From: Fidelibacterota bacterium
Lineage (GTDB): Bacteria > Fidelibacterota > Marinisomatia > SCGC-AAA003-L08 > D37C17
Assembly: GCA_002707765.1 (NCBI GenBank)
Contig: PANV01000004.1
Span: 32,868-80,960, forward strand
DNA: 48,093 nt
Direction of reading: 5' to 3'
Positions 9,219 through 18,834 of this stretch are shown in pieces. Positions within the stretch are counted from its first letter, which is position 1. Every line of letters starts with the position of its first letter. The translations under genes were made by a program, and so were the position numbers. The notes under the pieces are model-generated. The model saw only the letters and a list, made by a program, of their open reading frames with translations. It was not told the DNA's origin and did no database searches.

Positions 9219-9691
9219 TGAAATTATCAGATAAAATAAATAAAAAAACAATAATTTATCCGTTAAATTCTCAAGTCAGAGAGGATGCCTTACAAGAGCT
9301 TCTCAATCATTTTCAAAACAATAAGTACTTAAAAGAAACAAAAAAATTATTTTCATATTTAAATTCTAATCAATTTAAAACAATGGCTAGAAGAGGTGTA
9401 GCATACCATTATCATACATCTTTAGAAGTTAAAGAAACATTAGCGGTACTAGGCATTTCAGCAGATGGAATAAATTATCAATCAACAGATGGTTTACCTT
9501 GTAATTTTATATTGTTAATTTTAGAACCCATGAAGAATCCTAATAGCCATAGAAAATTTATTAATATGTTTCAGGAATTTATTAAAACTTCAAATATTAA
9601 ATCTGAATTATTAAAAGCGGAATCAAATGATGACATAGAAAAAATAATTTCTGAATGGGAAACAAATAATAGAAACCTTGATATTGAATGA
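9218..9691 (+). CDS. PTS EIIA type-2 domain protein (PtsN-like), with the phosphoacceptor motif altered
   Basis: A 157-residue protein of the fructose/mannitol-type IIA fold. The start is taken at ATG 9218, which overlaps the lptD stop; a TTG two codons earlier is also open. The family pattern is visible: a region aligning with the GxAxPH phosphorylation loop at residues 60-66, and a conserved H in NPNSHRKF. In the loop the sequence is GVAYHYH, so Y65 sits where the phospho-His normally is, with H64 and H66 on either side. No EIIB or EIIC partner is nearby, suggesting a regulatory PtsN-like role. The hisS start overlaps the stop (ATGA). Confidence 0.72.
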   Translation: MKLSDKINKKTIIYPLNSQVREDALQELLNHFQNNKYLKETKKLFSYLNSNQFKTMARRGVAYHYHTSLEVKETLAVLGISADGINYQSTDGLPCNFILLILEPMKNPNSHRKFINMFQEFIKTSNIKSELLKAESNDDIEKIISEWETNNRNLDIE

Positions 9692-10941
9692 AAAATATAA
9701 TTAGAAAGATAAAGGGTACAAATGATATACTGCCTGATGAATCATTAATTTGGATTTATTTTGAAAACTATATTAGAGATTTTTTTCAGAAATATGGTTA
9801 TAAAGAAATTAGAACTCCTATTTTTGAAAGTACTGAACTATTTTTACGATCTATTGGTAAAGATACAGATATTGTCTCTAAAGAAATGTATAGTTGGGTT
9901 GATCAGGGTAATAATAATTTGACGCTAAGACCTGAATTAACTGCTTCAGTTTCAAGAAGTTTTATTCAAAATCAACTATCAAAACAACAAAAGTCTCATA
10001 AATTTTATTATATAGGATCTTCATTTAGGCGAGAGCGGCCGCAAAAAGGAAGATTTAGGCAATTTGAACAATTTGGTATAGAATCTTTTGGATCTCCTTT
10101 TCCAGAACAAGATGCCGAAATAATATCTATGGCATATTTATTTTACAAATCTTTAAAAATTAAAAATCTTAATTTAAGAATTAATACTATTGGTTCAAGA
10201 GAAGATAGAAAAAAGTATGTTCAAAGTTTAAAAGAATACTTTAATAAATTTGAAAACAAATTAACAAGTATCAGTAAGAAGCGTTTAGAATCAAATCCAT
10301 TAAGAATTTTGGATACAAAAATTGATTTTGAAATTGAGTTGGTTAAAAAGGCACCTAGAATTATTGATTATATAAGCGATGAAGATAAAAAACATTTTCA
10401 AACTTTATTAAATATTTTAGATAATATAAATATTCCATATGTTATAGATCACTATTTAGTTAGAGGATTAGATTACTATTCTAGGACTGTATTTGAAGTT
10501 CAATCTGATGCACTTGGTTCACAAAATGCATTATGTGGTGGTGGTAGGTACGATTATTTAATTGATGAACTAGGTGGTCAAAAAACTCCTGCTATTGGTT
10601 TCGCTGCAGGAATTGAAAGATTAATTTTGGCATCTGAACTAGAGGTAACTGATATTATAAATAAGCCAGATATTTATATTATAGCTAATAGTAATGAAGC
10701 CATAAATCTGTCTTTTGCATTAGCTAATAAATTGAGACATCAAAAAAAATTCGTGGTAATTCAAGATACTTTACGCAGAAGTATTAAATCGCAGATGAAA
10801 GATGCAAATAGAGTACAGGCTAAGTATTGCATCATCATAGCTGAAGAAGAAATAAAAAATTCTACTGTTTCAATCAAGAATATGGATACAGGTGATCAAA
10901 AAACAAAATTATTTGATGAGGTTTTAGATTTCTTTAAGTAA
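9688..10941 (+). CDS. hisS: Histidyl-tRNA synthetase
   Basis: A 417-residue class II synthetase that charges tRNA-His. Motif 1 lies near YKEIRTPIFE. The TLRPELTAS segment is at 79-87, motif 2 (SFRRERPQKGRFRQFEQFG) at 112-130, and the histidine-A signature LVRGLDYYSRTVFE near 257-270. The C-terminal anticodon-binding domain starts near 325 (PDIYIIANS). Length is normal for the bacterial enzyme. The ATG overlaps the stop of the preceding IIA-like gene by four bases, so the two are co-translated. Confidence 0.97.
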   Translation: MKNIIRKIKGTNDILPDESLIWIYFENYIRDFFQKYGYKEIRTPIFESTELFLRSIGKDTDIVSKEMYSWVDQGNNNLTLRPELTASVSRSFIQNQLSKQQKSHKFYYIGSSFRRERPQKGRFRQFEQFGIESFGSPFPEQDAEIISMAYLFYKSLKIKNLNLRINTIGSREDRKKYVQSLKEYFNKFENKLTSISKKRLESNPLRILDTKIDFEIELVKKAPRIIDYISDEDKKHFQTLLNILDNINIPYVIDHYLVRGLDYYSRTVFEVQSDALGSQNALCGGGRYDYLIDELGGQKTPAIGFAAGIERLILASELEVTDIINKPDIYIIANSNEAINLSFALANKLRHQKKFVVIQDTLRRSIKSQMKDANRVQAKYCIIIAEEEIKNSTVSIKNMDTGDQKTKLFDEVLDFFK

Positions 10942-10971
10942 TATTTATGAGATAAATTTTAGGATGAAAAA

Positions 10972-11730
10972 ATGAAAATAATTTCTTGGAATGTAAATGG
11001 TATTAGAGCAGTTATTAAAAAAGGATTTTATGATTTTATAGATGAATACAAACCTGATATTTTATGTTTACAAGAAACAAAAGCTCATCCTGAACAGGTT
11101 GATATAAAGCTTAATCAATATCCGTATCAGTTTTGGAATTCGGCAGAAAAAAAAGGTTATTCAGGAACAGCAATTTTTTCTAAGAAAGAACCATTATCTG
11201 TAAAAAATAATATTGGTATTGATAAGCATGATAATGAGGGAAGAGTTATAGCTGTTGAATTTGAAGATTATTTCTTAGTTACTGTTTATACTCCTAATTC
11301 AAAAAGAGAATTACTAAGATTGGAATATAGAGCACAAGAATGGGATGTAGATTTTTTAAAGTATTTAAAAAAATTAGAAGAAGAAAAACCTGTTATTTTT
11401 TGTGGTGACCTAAATGTAGCTCATAAAGAAATAGACCTGAAAAATCCTAAAACTAATAAGAGAAATGCAGGATTTACTGATGAAGAAAGATCAGGCTTTG
11501 ATAATTATATTGCGTCAGGATTTATAGATACTTTTAGAGAATTTGAAAAAGGAGAGGGTCATTATACTTGGTGGAGTTATATGTTTAACTCCAGGGCAAA
11601 AAATGTTGGCTGGAGAATTGATTATTTTTGTATTTCACAAATTTTACGTTCAAAATTAGCTAAATCATATATCCTTAAAGATGTTATGGGTTCAGATCAT
11701 GCTCCTGTTGCAATAGAAATAAATGATTAG
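10972..11730 (+). CDS. xth: Exodeoxyribonuclease III / AP endonuclease
   Basis: A 252-residue EEP-family nuclease for base-excision repair, cutting at abasic sites and trimming 3' ends. Family motifs are all present: SWNVNGIRA at 5-13, LQETK, YTPNS, GDLNVAHKEIDL and the C-terminal GSDHAPV with the catalytic Asp-His. The start is preceded by AGGATGAAAA, giving a Shine-Dalgarno-like AGGA. An in-frame upstream ATG three codons earlier (10963) is possible. The next gene starts inside the last codons (ATGATTAG), so the two are coupled. Confidence 0.95.
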   Translation: MKIISWNVNGIRAVIKKGFYDFIDEYKPDILCLQETKAHPEQVDIKLNQYPYQFWNSAEKKGYSGTAIFSKKEPLSVKNNIGIDKHDNEGRVIAVEFEDYFLVTVYTPNSKRELLRLEYRAQEWDVDFLKYLKKLEEEKPVIFCGDLNVAHKEIDLKNPKTNKRNAGFTDEERSGFDNYIASGFIDTFREFEKGEGHYTWWSYMFNSRAKNVGWRIDYFCISQILRSKLAKSYILKDVMGSDHAPVAIEIND

Positions 11731-12478
11731 TAAAAATAAAATAAAACTTCTTAAATCCTTACAATTAAAAAAAAATAGATTAACCAGTAAACTTACCATT
11801 ATCGAAGGTCTAAGAATTATTGATGAAGCTATTAATTTAAATGCTGAAATCACTCAAATTTTTTATGTTTCAAATTTTTTTGAAAAAAATAAAAGTTTAT
11901 TTACTAAAATTGATTTAAACGGTATTCCTCATGATACTATTGAATTAAAAGATTTAAAGGAAATAGCTGATACAAATAATCCCCAAGGAATAATAGCTGT
12001 AGTTAATATTAATAAATATTTGGATTCCAAATTGACTGATACAAATGGAAATTATGTGATACTAGATCAAATTTCAGATCCTGGCAATTTAGGAACTATT
12101 TTACGTACATGTGCATGGTATGGTATAAATCAAATTGTTTTAATGCCAGAATCAGTTGATCCTTTTAACTTAAAATGTTTGCGATCAGCTATGGGTGCAC
12201 ATTTTAGTTTTAACTACATTAATTATTCAGATTATGATGAAATTATATCTTTTTTAGAAAAAAATAATTATAATATTTTATGTTCAAATTTAAATGGATC
12301 TGATGTTTCAAAAATTTCTGTAAAAGGTAAATGGGCATTAGTTTTGGGGTCAGAAGCACATGGAACAAATCTTTTGTTTGAAAAATTTAACAATATTACA
12401 ATATCTAAAAAAGGTAGTATTGATAGTTTAAATGTTTCGGTTGCAACCGGTATACTTTTAGATAGATTAATTAATTAA
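11723..12478 (+). CDS. SpoU/TrmH-family RNA 2'-O-methyltransferase
   Basis: A 251-residue SPOUT enzyme predicted to methylate ribose 2'-OH in rRNA or tRNA with SAM. The N-terminal substrate-binding domain (about 1-95) is followed by the knotted domain with motif 1 DPGNLGTILRTC, motif 2 LVLGSEAHG and motif 3 SLNVSVATGILL at the C-terminus. These are the SpoU signatures. Which RNA it modifies (RlmB-like or another) cannot be told. It overlaps xth by eight bases and ends the plus-strand run that began with lptD. Confidence 0.9.
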   Translation: MISKNKIKLLKSLQLKKNRLTSKLTIIEGLRIIDEAINLNAEITQIFYVSNFFEKNKSLFTKIDLNGIPHDTIELKDLKEIADTNNPQGIIAVVNINKYLDSKLTDTNGNYVILDQISDPGNLGTILRTCAWYGINQIVLMPESVDPFNLKCLRSAMGAHFSFNYINYSDYDEIISFLEKNNYNILCSNLNGSDVSKISVKGKWALVLGSEAHGTNLLFEKFNNITISKKGSIDSLNVSVATGILLDRLIN

Positions 12479-12500
12479 CTTTTTAATCAACTTTAAATAA

Positions 12501-14021
12501 TTAGAATATTTCACTAACTCCTCCCCTCCTAGAATCACCTACTGCTTCATTAATACTTACACAGTTTGCACCACCAAAAAATAAGCTTTTATCAGCAAAT
12601 TTATTTATTAGAAATTTATTTGTGTATGTATTTTTTGGTATTTGTATATCTCTTTCGATGAACAAATTATTATTTTCTAAGTGTATTCTAGGAGATTCAA
12701 CGGCATCTTCTAGATTCATTTTTTTTACAATAAGGTTAATAATAATTTGTACGATTGCTGATCTTATTCTATTACTTCCTCCACTGCCTAATGCATATAA
12801 TGGTTTATTATTTTTCATAATAATTGTTGGACAAAGCATTGTGGGTAATCTACCTGAATGTTTCCATTGATGAAATCCAAAAGGATTCAAATCTCGTTCT
12901 CCTAGCATATTATTCATTAAAATTCCAAATTCAGGAATAAAAATACCTGAGCCTTCTCCATTAGTTGTTGTAGCACTTACTACATTTTCATATTTATCTA
13001 TTACGCTAATATGTGTTGTTGAGCCTAAATCAGAACTTTTAAAATTTTTGTTATTAAAATTTTCATTATTAAAACTTTCTAAATATTTATTTAAGATTGA
13101 ATCCTTGAGACAGTTAGAAATTTCCATTTCATCGAATGGGTTCAAGCAGATTTCTGATCTTACCACAGATGTTAATTCCATAGCTTTTATTAAATCAATT
13201 ATATTAGAATTTAAACGTTTAGATTTTTTAAGAATTTTTAATAAAAATACAACTAGTGTTCCTCCATAGGCTGGTGCTGGATTTGTAAAAACTTCATATT
13301 CACCAATTTTAATTTTTAAAGGTTTTCTCTTATATACTTTGTAATTATTTAAGTTCTGTTTATTAATCATACCACCATTATTAAATGTATTTTCAATAAT
13401 CTTAGCTGCTTCACCCTTATAAAAAAAATCTCTTCCATTTAAAATTAATTCTTCTAGAAAAGTTGAGAAATTAGGGTTTTTAAATGTATCACCTTCTTTT
13501 AGAAATGATTTATTTTTTATAAAGAGTTGTTTCCCCATTTTTGAATCTGTAAGAATTGGTTTAATTAATTTATTTATGTATGACTGATATTTAGATAATA
13601 TAACACCATCTTTTGCAATTTTTACTGCTGGTTGTAGAACCACATCTAGCGGTAGAATACCTTTTTCCTTATGAACTTGAAGTAACCCAGCAATGTTTCC
13701 TGGGATAGCACATGAACCTTTGCCTATAAAAAAATCTTGCGATGTATTCCCAAAATCAACTTTGATTTTTTTAAAATCTAAATTCGAATTAATATTACTA
13801 AGAGGGTAATTAACAAAAAAATCGTAAATAATTGGATGTTGGTCTTTGCTAGATGATATTAGTATTCCGCCTCCCCCTGCACCTGTTAACGCAAATTCTG
13901 ACGTCATGCTAGTAAAAATGGCGCCTACTGTTGCATCAAATGCATTACCGCCTTCAATTAAAATATCTTTTGCAGTATTTAAAGTTTCTTTTGAGCCAGC
14001 GGCAATTGAGCCATATTTCAT
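12501..14021 (-). CDS. Gamma-glutamyltransferase-family Ntn hydrolase, cytoplasmic and non-canonical
   Basis: A 506-residue member of the gamma-glutamyltranspeptidase family, which matures by self-cleavage before a catalytic Thr. The nucleophile is T335 in GSTTHISV, followed by TTTNGEGSG and ILMNNML. The N-terminal part has GGNAFDATVGA and GAGGGG. There is no signal peptide, unlike the periplasmic E. coli enzyme, and it is shorter than its 580 residues. The segment that reads FREMAP in E. coli (R114 binds the glutamate carboxylate) reads FFVNYP here, so the Arg is missing. The substrate may therefore not be a gamma-glutamyl compound. It is a single gene, convergent with the SpoU methyltransferase and divergent from valS. 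Confidence 0.82.
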   Translation of the reverse strand: MKYGSIAAGSKETLNTAKDILIEGGNAFDATVGAIFTSMTSEFALTGAGGGGILISSSKDQHPIIYDFFVNYPLSNINSNLDFKKIKVDFGNTSQDFFIGKGSCAIPGNIAGLLQVHKEKGILPLDVVLQPAVKIAKDGVILSKYQSYINKLIKPILTDSKMGKQLFIKNKSFLKEGDTFKNPNFSTFLEELILNGRDFFYKGEAAKIIENTFNNGGMINKQNLNNYKVYKRKPLKIKIGEYEVFTNPAPAYGGTLVVFLLKILKKSKRLNSNIIDLIKAMELTSVVRSEICLNPFDEMEISNCLKDSILNKYLESFNNENFNNKNFKSSDLGSTTHISVIDKYENVVSATTTNGEGSGIFIPEFGILMNNMLGERDLNPFGFHQWKHSGRLPTMLCPTIIMKNNKPLYALGSGGSNRIRSAIVQIIINLIVKKMNLEDAVESPRIHLENNNLFIERDIQIPKNTYTNKFLINKFADKSLFFGGANCVSINEAVGDSRRGGVSEIF

Positions 14022-14121
14022 TTTGATTTTTTCTTCAATTAATTATATAACTTTTTGTTAAAGATGTTAAATAAATTATTAATTTATAATATATATTTAT
14101 AATGAAAAGAATGAGATTAAG

Positions 14122-16737
14122 TTGAAAAAAGAATTATCTACAGTTTACGATCCTAAAAGAGTTGAAGAAAAATGGCATTCAGAATGGATTGATAATAAAA
14201 TTTTTGCTCCTGATTATAAAAGTAAAGAATCATTTACTGTAATGATTCCACCTCCAAATGTTACAGGTATTTTACACCTGGGACATGTTTTAAATAATAC
14301 TATTCAAGATGTTCTAGTTCGAAAAGCTAGAATGGAGGGTAAAAATACTCTTTGGCTTCCTGGAACTGACCACGCATCTATTGCAACAGAAGCTAAAGTA
14401 ACTAAGTTTCTTAAAGATCAAAAAATTGATAAAAAAGAAATTGGTAGAGAAGCATTTCTTAAACATTGTTGGGATTGGACAGAAAAGTATGGAGGTATTA
14501 TTACAGACCAACTAAAGCGTTTAGGATGTTCCTGTGATTGGGGCCGTGAAAGATTTACAATGGATGATAAATATTATAAATCTGTCATTCAAACATTTGT
14601 TAAATTGTATAATGATGGTTTGATATATCAAGGGAAGCGAATGATTAATTGGGATCCACTTGGTAAAACAGCATTATCTAATGAAGAGGTTATTTATAAA
14701 GAAGAAAAAGGTTTTTTATGGCATATCAAGTATCCAATTAAAAATGAAAAAAAATATTTAATTGTTGCTACAACTAGGCCAGAAACAATGCTTGGAGATA
14801 CAGGTGTTGCAGTTAACCCCAATGATAAAAGATATTCAAAATATATTGGTAAAAAAGTTTTACTTCCAATCATGAATAAAGAAATTCCTATTTTTTCTGA
14901 TGAATATGTTGATATAGATTTTGGTACAGGATGTGTTAAAGTAACTCCCGCACATGATATGAATGATTATGCGATGGCAAATCGTAATAATTTACAGATT
15001 ATAAATATCATGCATGACGATGCAACATTTAATAACAATGTTCCTTCTAATTTTCAAAACAAAGATAGATTTGAAGTTCGAAAAATGGTTCTTGAAATAC
15101 TTGAAAAAAATGGTTATTTATTAAAAACAGAAGATTACATTCATAAAGTTGGTCATTCAGAAAGAACAAATGCAGTTATTGAACCTAGGTTATCGAAGCA
15201 ATGGTTTTTGAAAATGGATAAATTAGCTAAACCTGCTTTAAAAGCAGTAAAAAATAAAGATGTAAATTTTCATCCAAAAAGATGGGAAAAAATATATAAT
15301 CATTGGCTAGAAAATATTCAAGACTGGTGTATTTCAAGACAATTATGGTGGGGCCACAGAATCCCAGTTTGGTATAAAGAAGATAAAATATATTGTGGTA
15401 CCACTGCTCCAGATGAAGATGGTTGGATTCAAGAGGAAGATGTTTTAGATACATGGTTTAGCTCTTGGATTTGGCCAATGGCTACGTTAGGATGGCCCAA
15501 TGACAGTGAAGATTTAAAACATTTCTACCCATCTCAAGATTTAGTAACAGGACCCGATATAATTTTCTTTTGGGTAGCACGTATGATTATGTCTGGATTA
15601 TATTTTAAGAATGAGATACCATTTTCTAATGTTTATTTTACAAGTATCATAAGAGATGATAAAGGTAGAAAAATGAGTAAATCTCTTGGTAATTCTCCAG
15701 ATGCTTTAGAATTATTTGATAAGTATGGAGTAGATGCTGTTAGAGTGAGTATTCTTATGATGGCACCTCAAGGTTTAGATATACATTTCAAAGAAGATAG
15801 ATTAGAGCAAGGCAGAAATTTTATGAATAAACTTTGGAATTGTTCTCGGTTTATAATGATGAATGTTGAAGATTTCGAATTTCTCAAAATTGAAACAATA
15901 AACGAAGATAAATTAGATCAAACAGATAAATGGATTTTATCTAAGCTGAATATTGTTATTGAAGATGTTGAAAAATCTATTAAAAATTATAAAATGAATG
16001 ATGCAATTAAACTTATTTATAATTTTGTTTGGGCTGATTTTTGTGATTGGTATATTGAATTTTCAAAATCTCGTATTTATGGTCAGTCTGAAGAAGATAA
16101 AAAAGTTGTGTTATCTATATCTACCTATATTTTAAAAGATATTTTAAAATTAATTCATCCGTTTGCTCCATTCATATCAGAAGAAATATGGTCTTATTTA
16201 AATGAAAGTAATTTTTTATCAAAGGAAACTTATCCTGAATTTCGACAACAATTTAAATTTGAAAAAGAGCAAAAAAATATTGAATTGTTTAAATCAATTA
16301 TTACTTCGATCAGAAATATTAAATCAGATTTAGGTGTTTCACCAAAAAAAGAATTAGTGATTTATTTTAAAGGCAATGATACAAAAACTCAAATAATCAA
16401 GGATAATGAACATCATTTATTTAAAATTGCGAATGTAAAAGAAATAAAATATGGTAGTAATATATCTAAACCAGAACAATCAGCATCCTCTGTAATTAAT
16501 AACTTAGAATTCTTTATCCCATTGCAAGGACTTATCAATATAGATAAAGAAGTTAAGCGATTAAAATCTAAATTAGATGATATAGAAGCAAGGCTTAATA
16601 ATGTCCAGAAAAAATTAAACAATGAAAATTTTATTAATAAAGCTCCTCAAAATATTATTGATCACGAAAAAAATAAATATAAAGCATATTATGAGGATTA
16701 TCAGAAAATTTTAAAAAATTATAAAAGCCTTACCTAA
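14122..16737 (+). CDS. valS: Valyl-tRNA synthetase
   Basis: An 871-residue class I synthetase. The HIGH motif is HLGH at 52-55, followed by LPGTDHASIATEAKV. The editing domain is in the middle, KMSKS is at 517-521, and a C-terminal coiled coil runs from about 805 to the end, as expected for ValRS. The best start is a TTG at 14122; nearby ATGs (14102, 14111) are out of frame. The form TDHASIATEAK, rather than TDHAGIATQ, is one I associate with Bacteroidetes-like ValRS. It is divergent from the GGT-like gene across 100 AT-rich bases and leads into recG. Confidence 0.97.
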   Translation: MKKELSTVYDPKRVEEKWHSEWIDNKIFAPDYKSKESFTVMIPPPNVTGILHLGHVLNNTIQDVLVRKARMEGKNTLWLPGTDHASIATEAKVTKFLKDQKIDKKEIGREAFLKHCWDWTEKYGGIITDQLKRLGCSCDWGRERFTMDDKYYKSVIQTFVKLYNDGLIYQGKRMINWDPLGKTALSNEEVIYKEEKGFLWHIKYPIKNEKKYLIVATTRPETMLGDTGVAVNPNDKRYSKYIGKKVLLPIMNKEIPIFSDEYVDIDFGTGCVKVTPAHDMNDYAMANRNNLQIINIMHDDATFNNNVPSNFQNKDRFEVRKMVLEILEKNGYLLKTEDYIHKVGHSERTNAVIEPRLSKQWFLKMDKLAKPALKAVKNKDVNFHPKRWEKIYNHWLENIQDWCISRQLWWGHRIPVWYKEDKIYCGTTAPDEDGWIQEEDVLDTWFSSWIWPMATLGWPNDSEDLKHFYPSQDLVTGPDIIFFWVARMIMSGLYFKNEIPFSNVYFTSIIRDDKGRKMSKSLGNSPDALELFDKYGVDAVRVSILMMAPQGLDIHFKEDRLEQGRNFMNKLWNCSRFIMMNVEDFEFLKIETINEDKLDQTDKWILSKLNIVIEDVEKSIKNYKMNDAIKLIYNFVWADFCDWYIEFSKSRIYGQSEEDKKVVLSISTYILKDILKLIHPFAPFISEEIWSYLNESNFLSKETYPEFRQQFKFEKEQKNIELFKSIITSIRNIKSDLGVSPKKELVIYFKGNDTKTQIIKDNEHHLFKIANVKEIKYGSNISKPEQSASSVINNLEFFIPLQGLINIDKEVKRLKSKLDDIEARLNNVQKKLNNENFINKAPQNIIDHEKNKYKAYYEDYQKILKNYKSLT

Positions 16738-16746
16738 AATTAAAAT

Positions 16747-18831
16747 TTGGATATACCAAATCAAACCACTATTAAAACAGAAGTACAATACCTTAAAGGT
16801 GTAGGTCCTAAACGAGGACAAATTTTAAAGAGTTATGGAATAAGTAATATTGGTGATTTAATTCGTAATTTTCCACGAAAATATTTAGACAGAACAAATG
16901 TTAAAAATATTAATCAAATTAAAATTAATGAACAAGTAGTAATTATTGGTATTGTAAAATCATTTGGTTTAAAGTATTTAAAAAAAGGAAAGTATTTTCA
17001 ACTTAATATTTCAGATGAAACAGGTTTTATTCAATGTATTTGGTTTCACGGAATATCATGGATTTCGGAAAAATTTAAAGAAGGTGATAATATTGCTGTT
17101 TTTGGAAAAGTTGAATTTTATAAAGGCTATAGAATTATCCATCCTGAATTTGATTTATTAGAAAATAGTAAAGACCCATCCAATACTGGTCAAATTATTC
17201 CACTTTATGCATCAAATAATTTATTTAAAAAAGTAAGTTTAGATAGTAGAGCAATTAGAAAATTAATTCATAATGCATTAAATCAGGTTTATTTGATTAA
17301 GGACCATTTCTCCGAACATTTTCTAAAAAAAGAGGCCTTATTAAGCCTGGATAAATCTATTCGAATCGTTCATCAGCCTAATTCAAATGATGATTTAAAG
17401 TCAGCATACTATCGTTTAAAATTTGATGAGTATTTTTTCCTTCAATTAGTTTTAGCAATAAATAAACATCAGTTAAGTAATTTTAAAGGAAAAAAATTTA
17501 TAGATTTAGGTGACTATGCAATAAAAATGTATAAGAATTTAGATTTTAAATTGACAAATGCTCAAATTAGAGTGATGAGAGAGATTAGAAAAGATTTAGC
17601 AATGGATAAGCCAATGAATAGATTAGTTCAAGGCGATGTTGGATGTGGAAAAACAATTATTGCAATGCTCACATCTGCAATAATTGTAGGTAATGATTCT
17701 CAAGTGGCAATTATGGCTCCAACAGAAATTTTAGCTGAACAACATTTTGAAAGTTTTTTTGAGTTTTGTTCTAAATTAAATATTAAATGCAAATTACTTA
17801 TTGGAAATTTGAAACAGAGTCAAAAAAATCAGATTTATGAAAATTTAGAAAATGGTAAAATACAAATTATTGTTGGTACTCATGCTTTAATACAAGAAAA
17901 AGTTAAGTTTAAAAATTTAGAATTAGTTGTAGTAGATGAACAACATAGATTTGGGGTAGAACAAAGAAAAAATTTAATTACAAAAGGTAAACATGTTAAT
18001 ATTTTATCTATGACGGCAACCCCTATACCTAGAACACTAACTTTTGCAATTCATGGTGATATGGATTTATCATGGATTGATGAGCTTCCACAAAATAGAA
18101 TTCCTATAAAAACATCAGTAATTGAATCAAAAAAAATTGATTCAGTATACACTTTAATGAAAAATGAAATGGATAAGGGACGTTTTTGTTTTATTGTATT
18201 CCCAATAATAGAAGAATCTGATAAAATTGATGCTGAGGCAGCAGAAAGTGCCTATGAGAATTTTAAAAAAAATATTTTCAAAGAATACACCTTAGGTTTT
18301 CTTCATGGGAAATTAAAAAAAGAATCTAAAACACAAATTATGGAACAGGTAAATAATGGTGAAATTCAATGTTTAATTTCTACAACTGTTGTTGAAGTTG
18401 GAATCAATAATCCCAACGCTACAGTGATGGTAATTGAAAATGCTGAAAGATTTGGTCTGACTCAATTACATCAGTTAAGGGGAAGAATTGGAAGGGGGAA
18501 ATTTCAATCATATTGTTTTTTAATTCAAAGAAAAAAAACTGAACAATCCTACAAACGACTTTCAATAATAGAAAAACATATAGATGGATTCAAAATATCT
18601 GATGAAGATTTAAAACTTAGAGGACCTGGAGAGTTTTTAGGAACTAAACAGCATGGTTATATTTCATCAAAGCTACTTGATATTGTTAATGATGGTAAAA
18701 TTATGAGACATGCTAGAACAAGAGCCTTTGAAATTATAGAAAATGACCCTAAACTTATAAAGTCTCAGAATTTAAAAAAGAAACTTTTACAAGATTATAA
18801 ACATATGTTAGAATTTATTAATATAGGATAA
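16747..18831 (+). CDS. recG: ATP-dependent DNA helicase RecG
   Basis: A 694-residue superfamily 2 helicase that regresses stalled replication forks. The N-terminal wedge/OB region (about 1-240) starts with VQYLKGVGPKRG, the usual RecG opening. Walker A is GDVGCGKT at 296-303, motif II DEQH at 397-400 followed by RFGVEQR, motif III SMTATPIPRTL, and motif VI QLRGRIGRG. The C-terminal LRGPGEFLGTKQHG is diagnostic. The start is a TTG at 16747, nine bases after the valS stop. Confidence 0.97.
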   Translation: MDIPNQTTIKTEVQYLKGVGPKRGQILKSYGISNIGDLIRNFPRKYLDRTNVKNINQIKINEQVVIIGIVKSFGLKYLKKGKYFQLNISDETGFIQCIWFHGISWISEKFKEGDNIAVFGKVEFYKGYRIIHPEFDLLENSKDPSNTGQIIPLYASNNLFKKVSLDSRAIRKLIHNALNQVYLIKDHFSEHFLKKEALLSLDKSIRIVHQPNSNDDLKSAYYRLKFDEYFFLQLVLAINKHQLSNFKGKKFIDLGDYAIKMYKNLDFKLTNAQIRVMREIRKDLAMDKPMNRLVQGDVGCGKTIIAMLTSAIIVGNDSQVAIMAPTEILAEQHFESFFEFCSKLNIKCKLLIGNLKQSQKNQIYENLENGKIQIIVGTHALIQEKVKFKNLELVVVDEQHRFGVEQRKNLITKGKHVNILSMTATPIPRTLTFAIHGDMDLSWIDELPQNRIPIKTSVIESKKIDSVYTLMKNEMDKGRFCFIVFPIIEESDKIDAEAAESAYENFKKNIFKEYTLGFLHGKLKKESKTQIMEQVNNGEIQCLISTTVVEVGINNPNATVMVIENAERFGLTQLHQLRGRIGRGKFQSYCFLIQRKKTEQSYKRLSIIEKHIDGFKISDEDLKLRGPGEFLGTKQHGYISSKLLDIVNDGKIMRHARTRAFEIIENDPKLIKSQNLKKKLLQDYKHMLEFINIG

Positions 18832-18834
18832 ACA

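Noticed and set aside
14022..14121. Clear sigma70 promoter between the GGT-like gene and valS
   Set aside because: TATAAT-like boxes occur several times in this AT-rich spacer, but none has a -35 partner at suitable spacing, so none is called.
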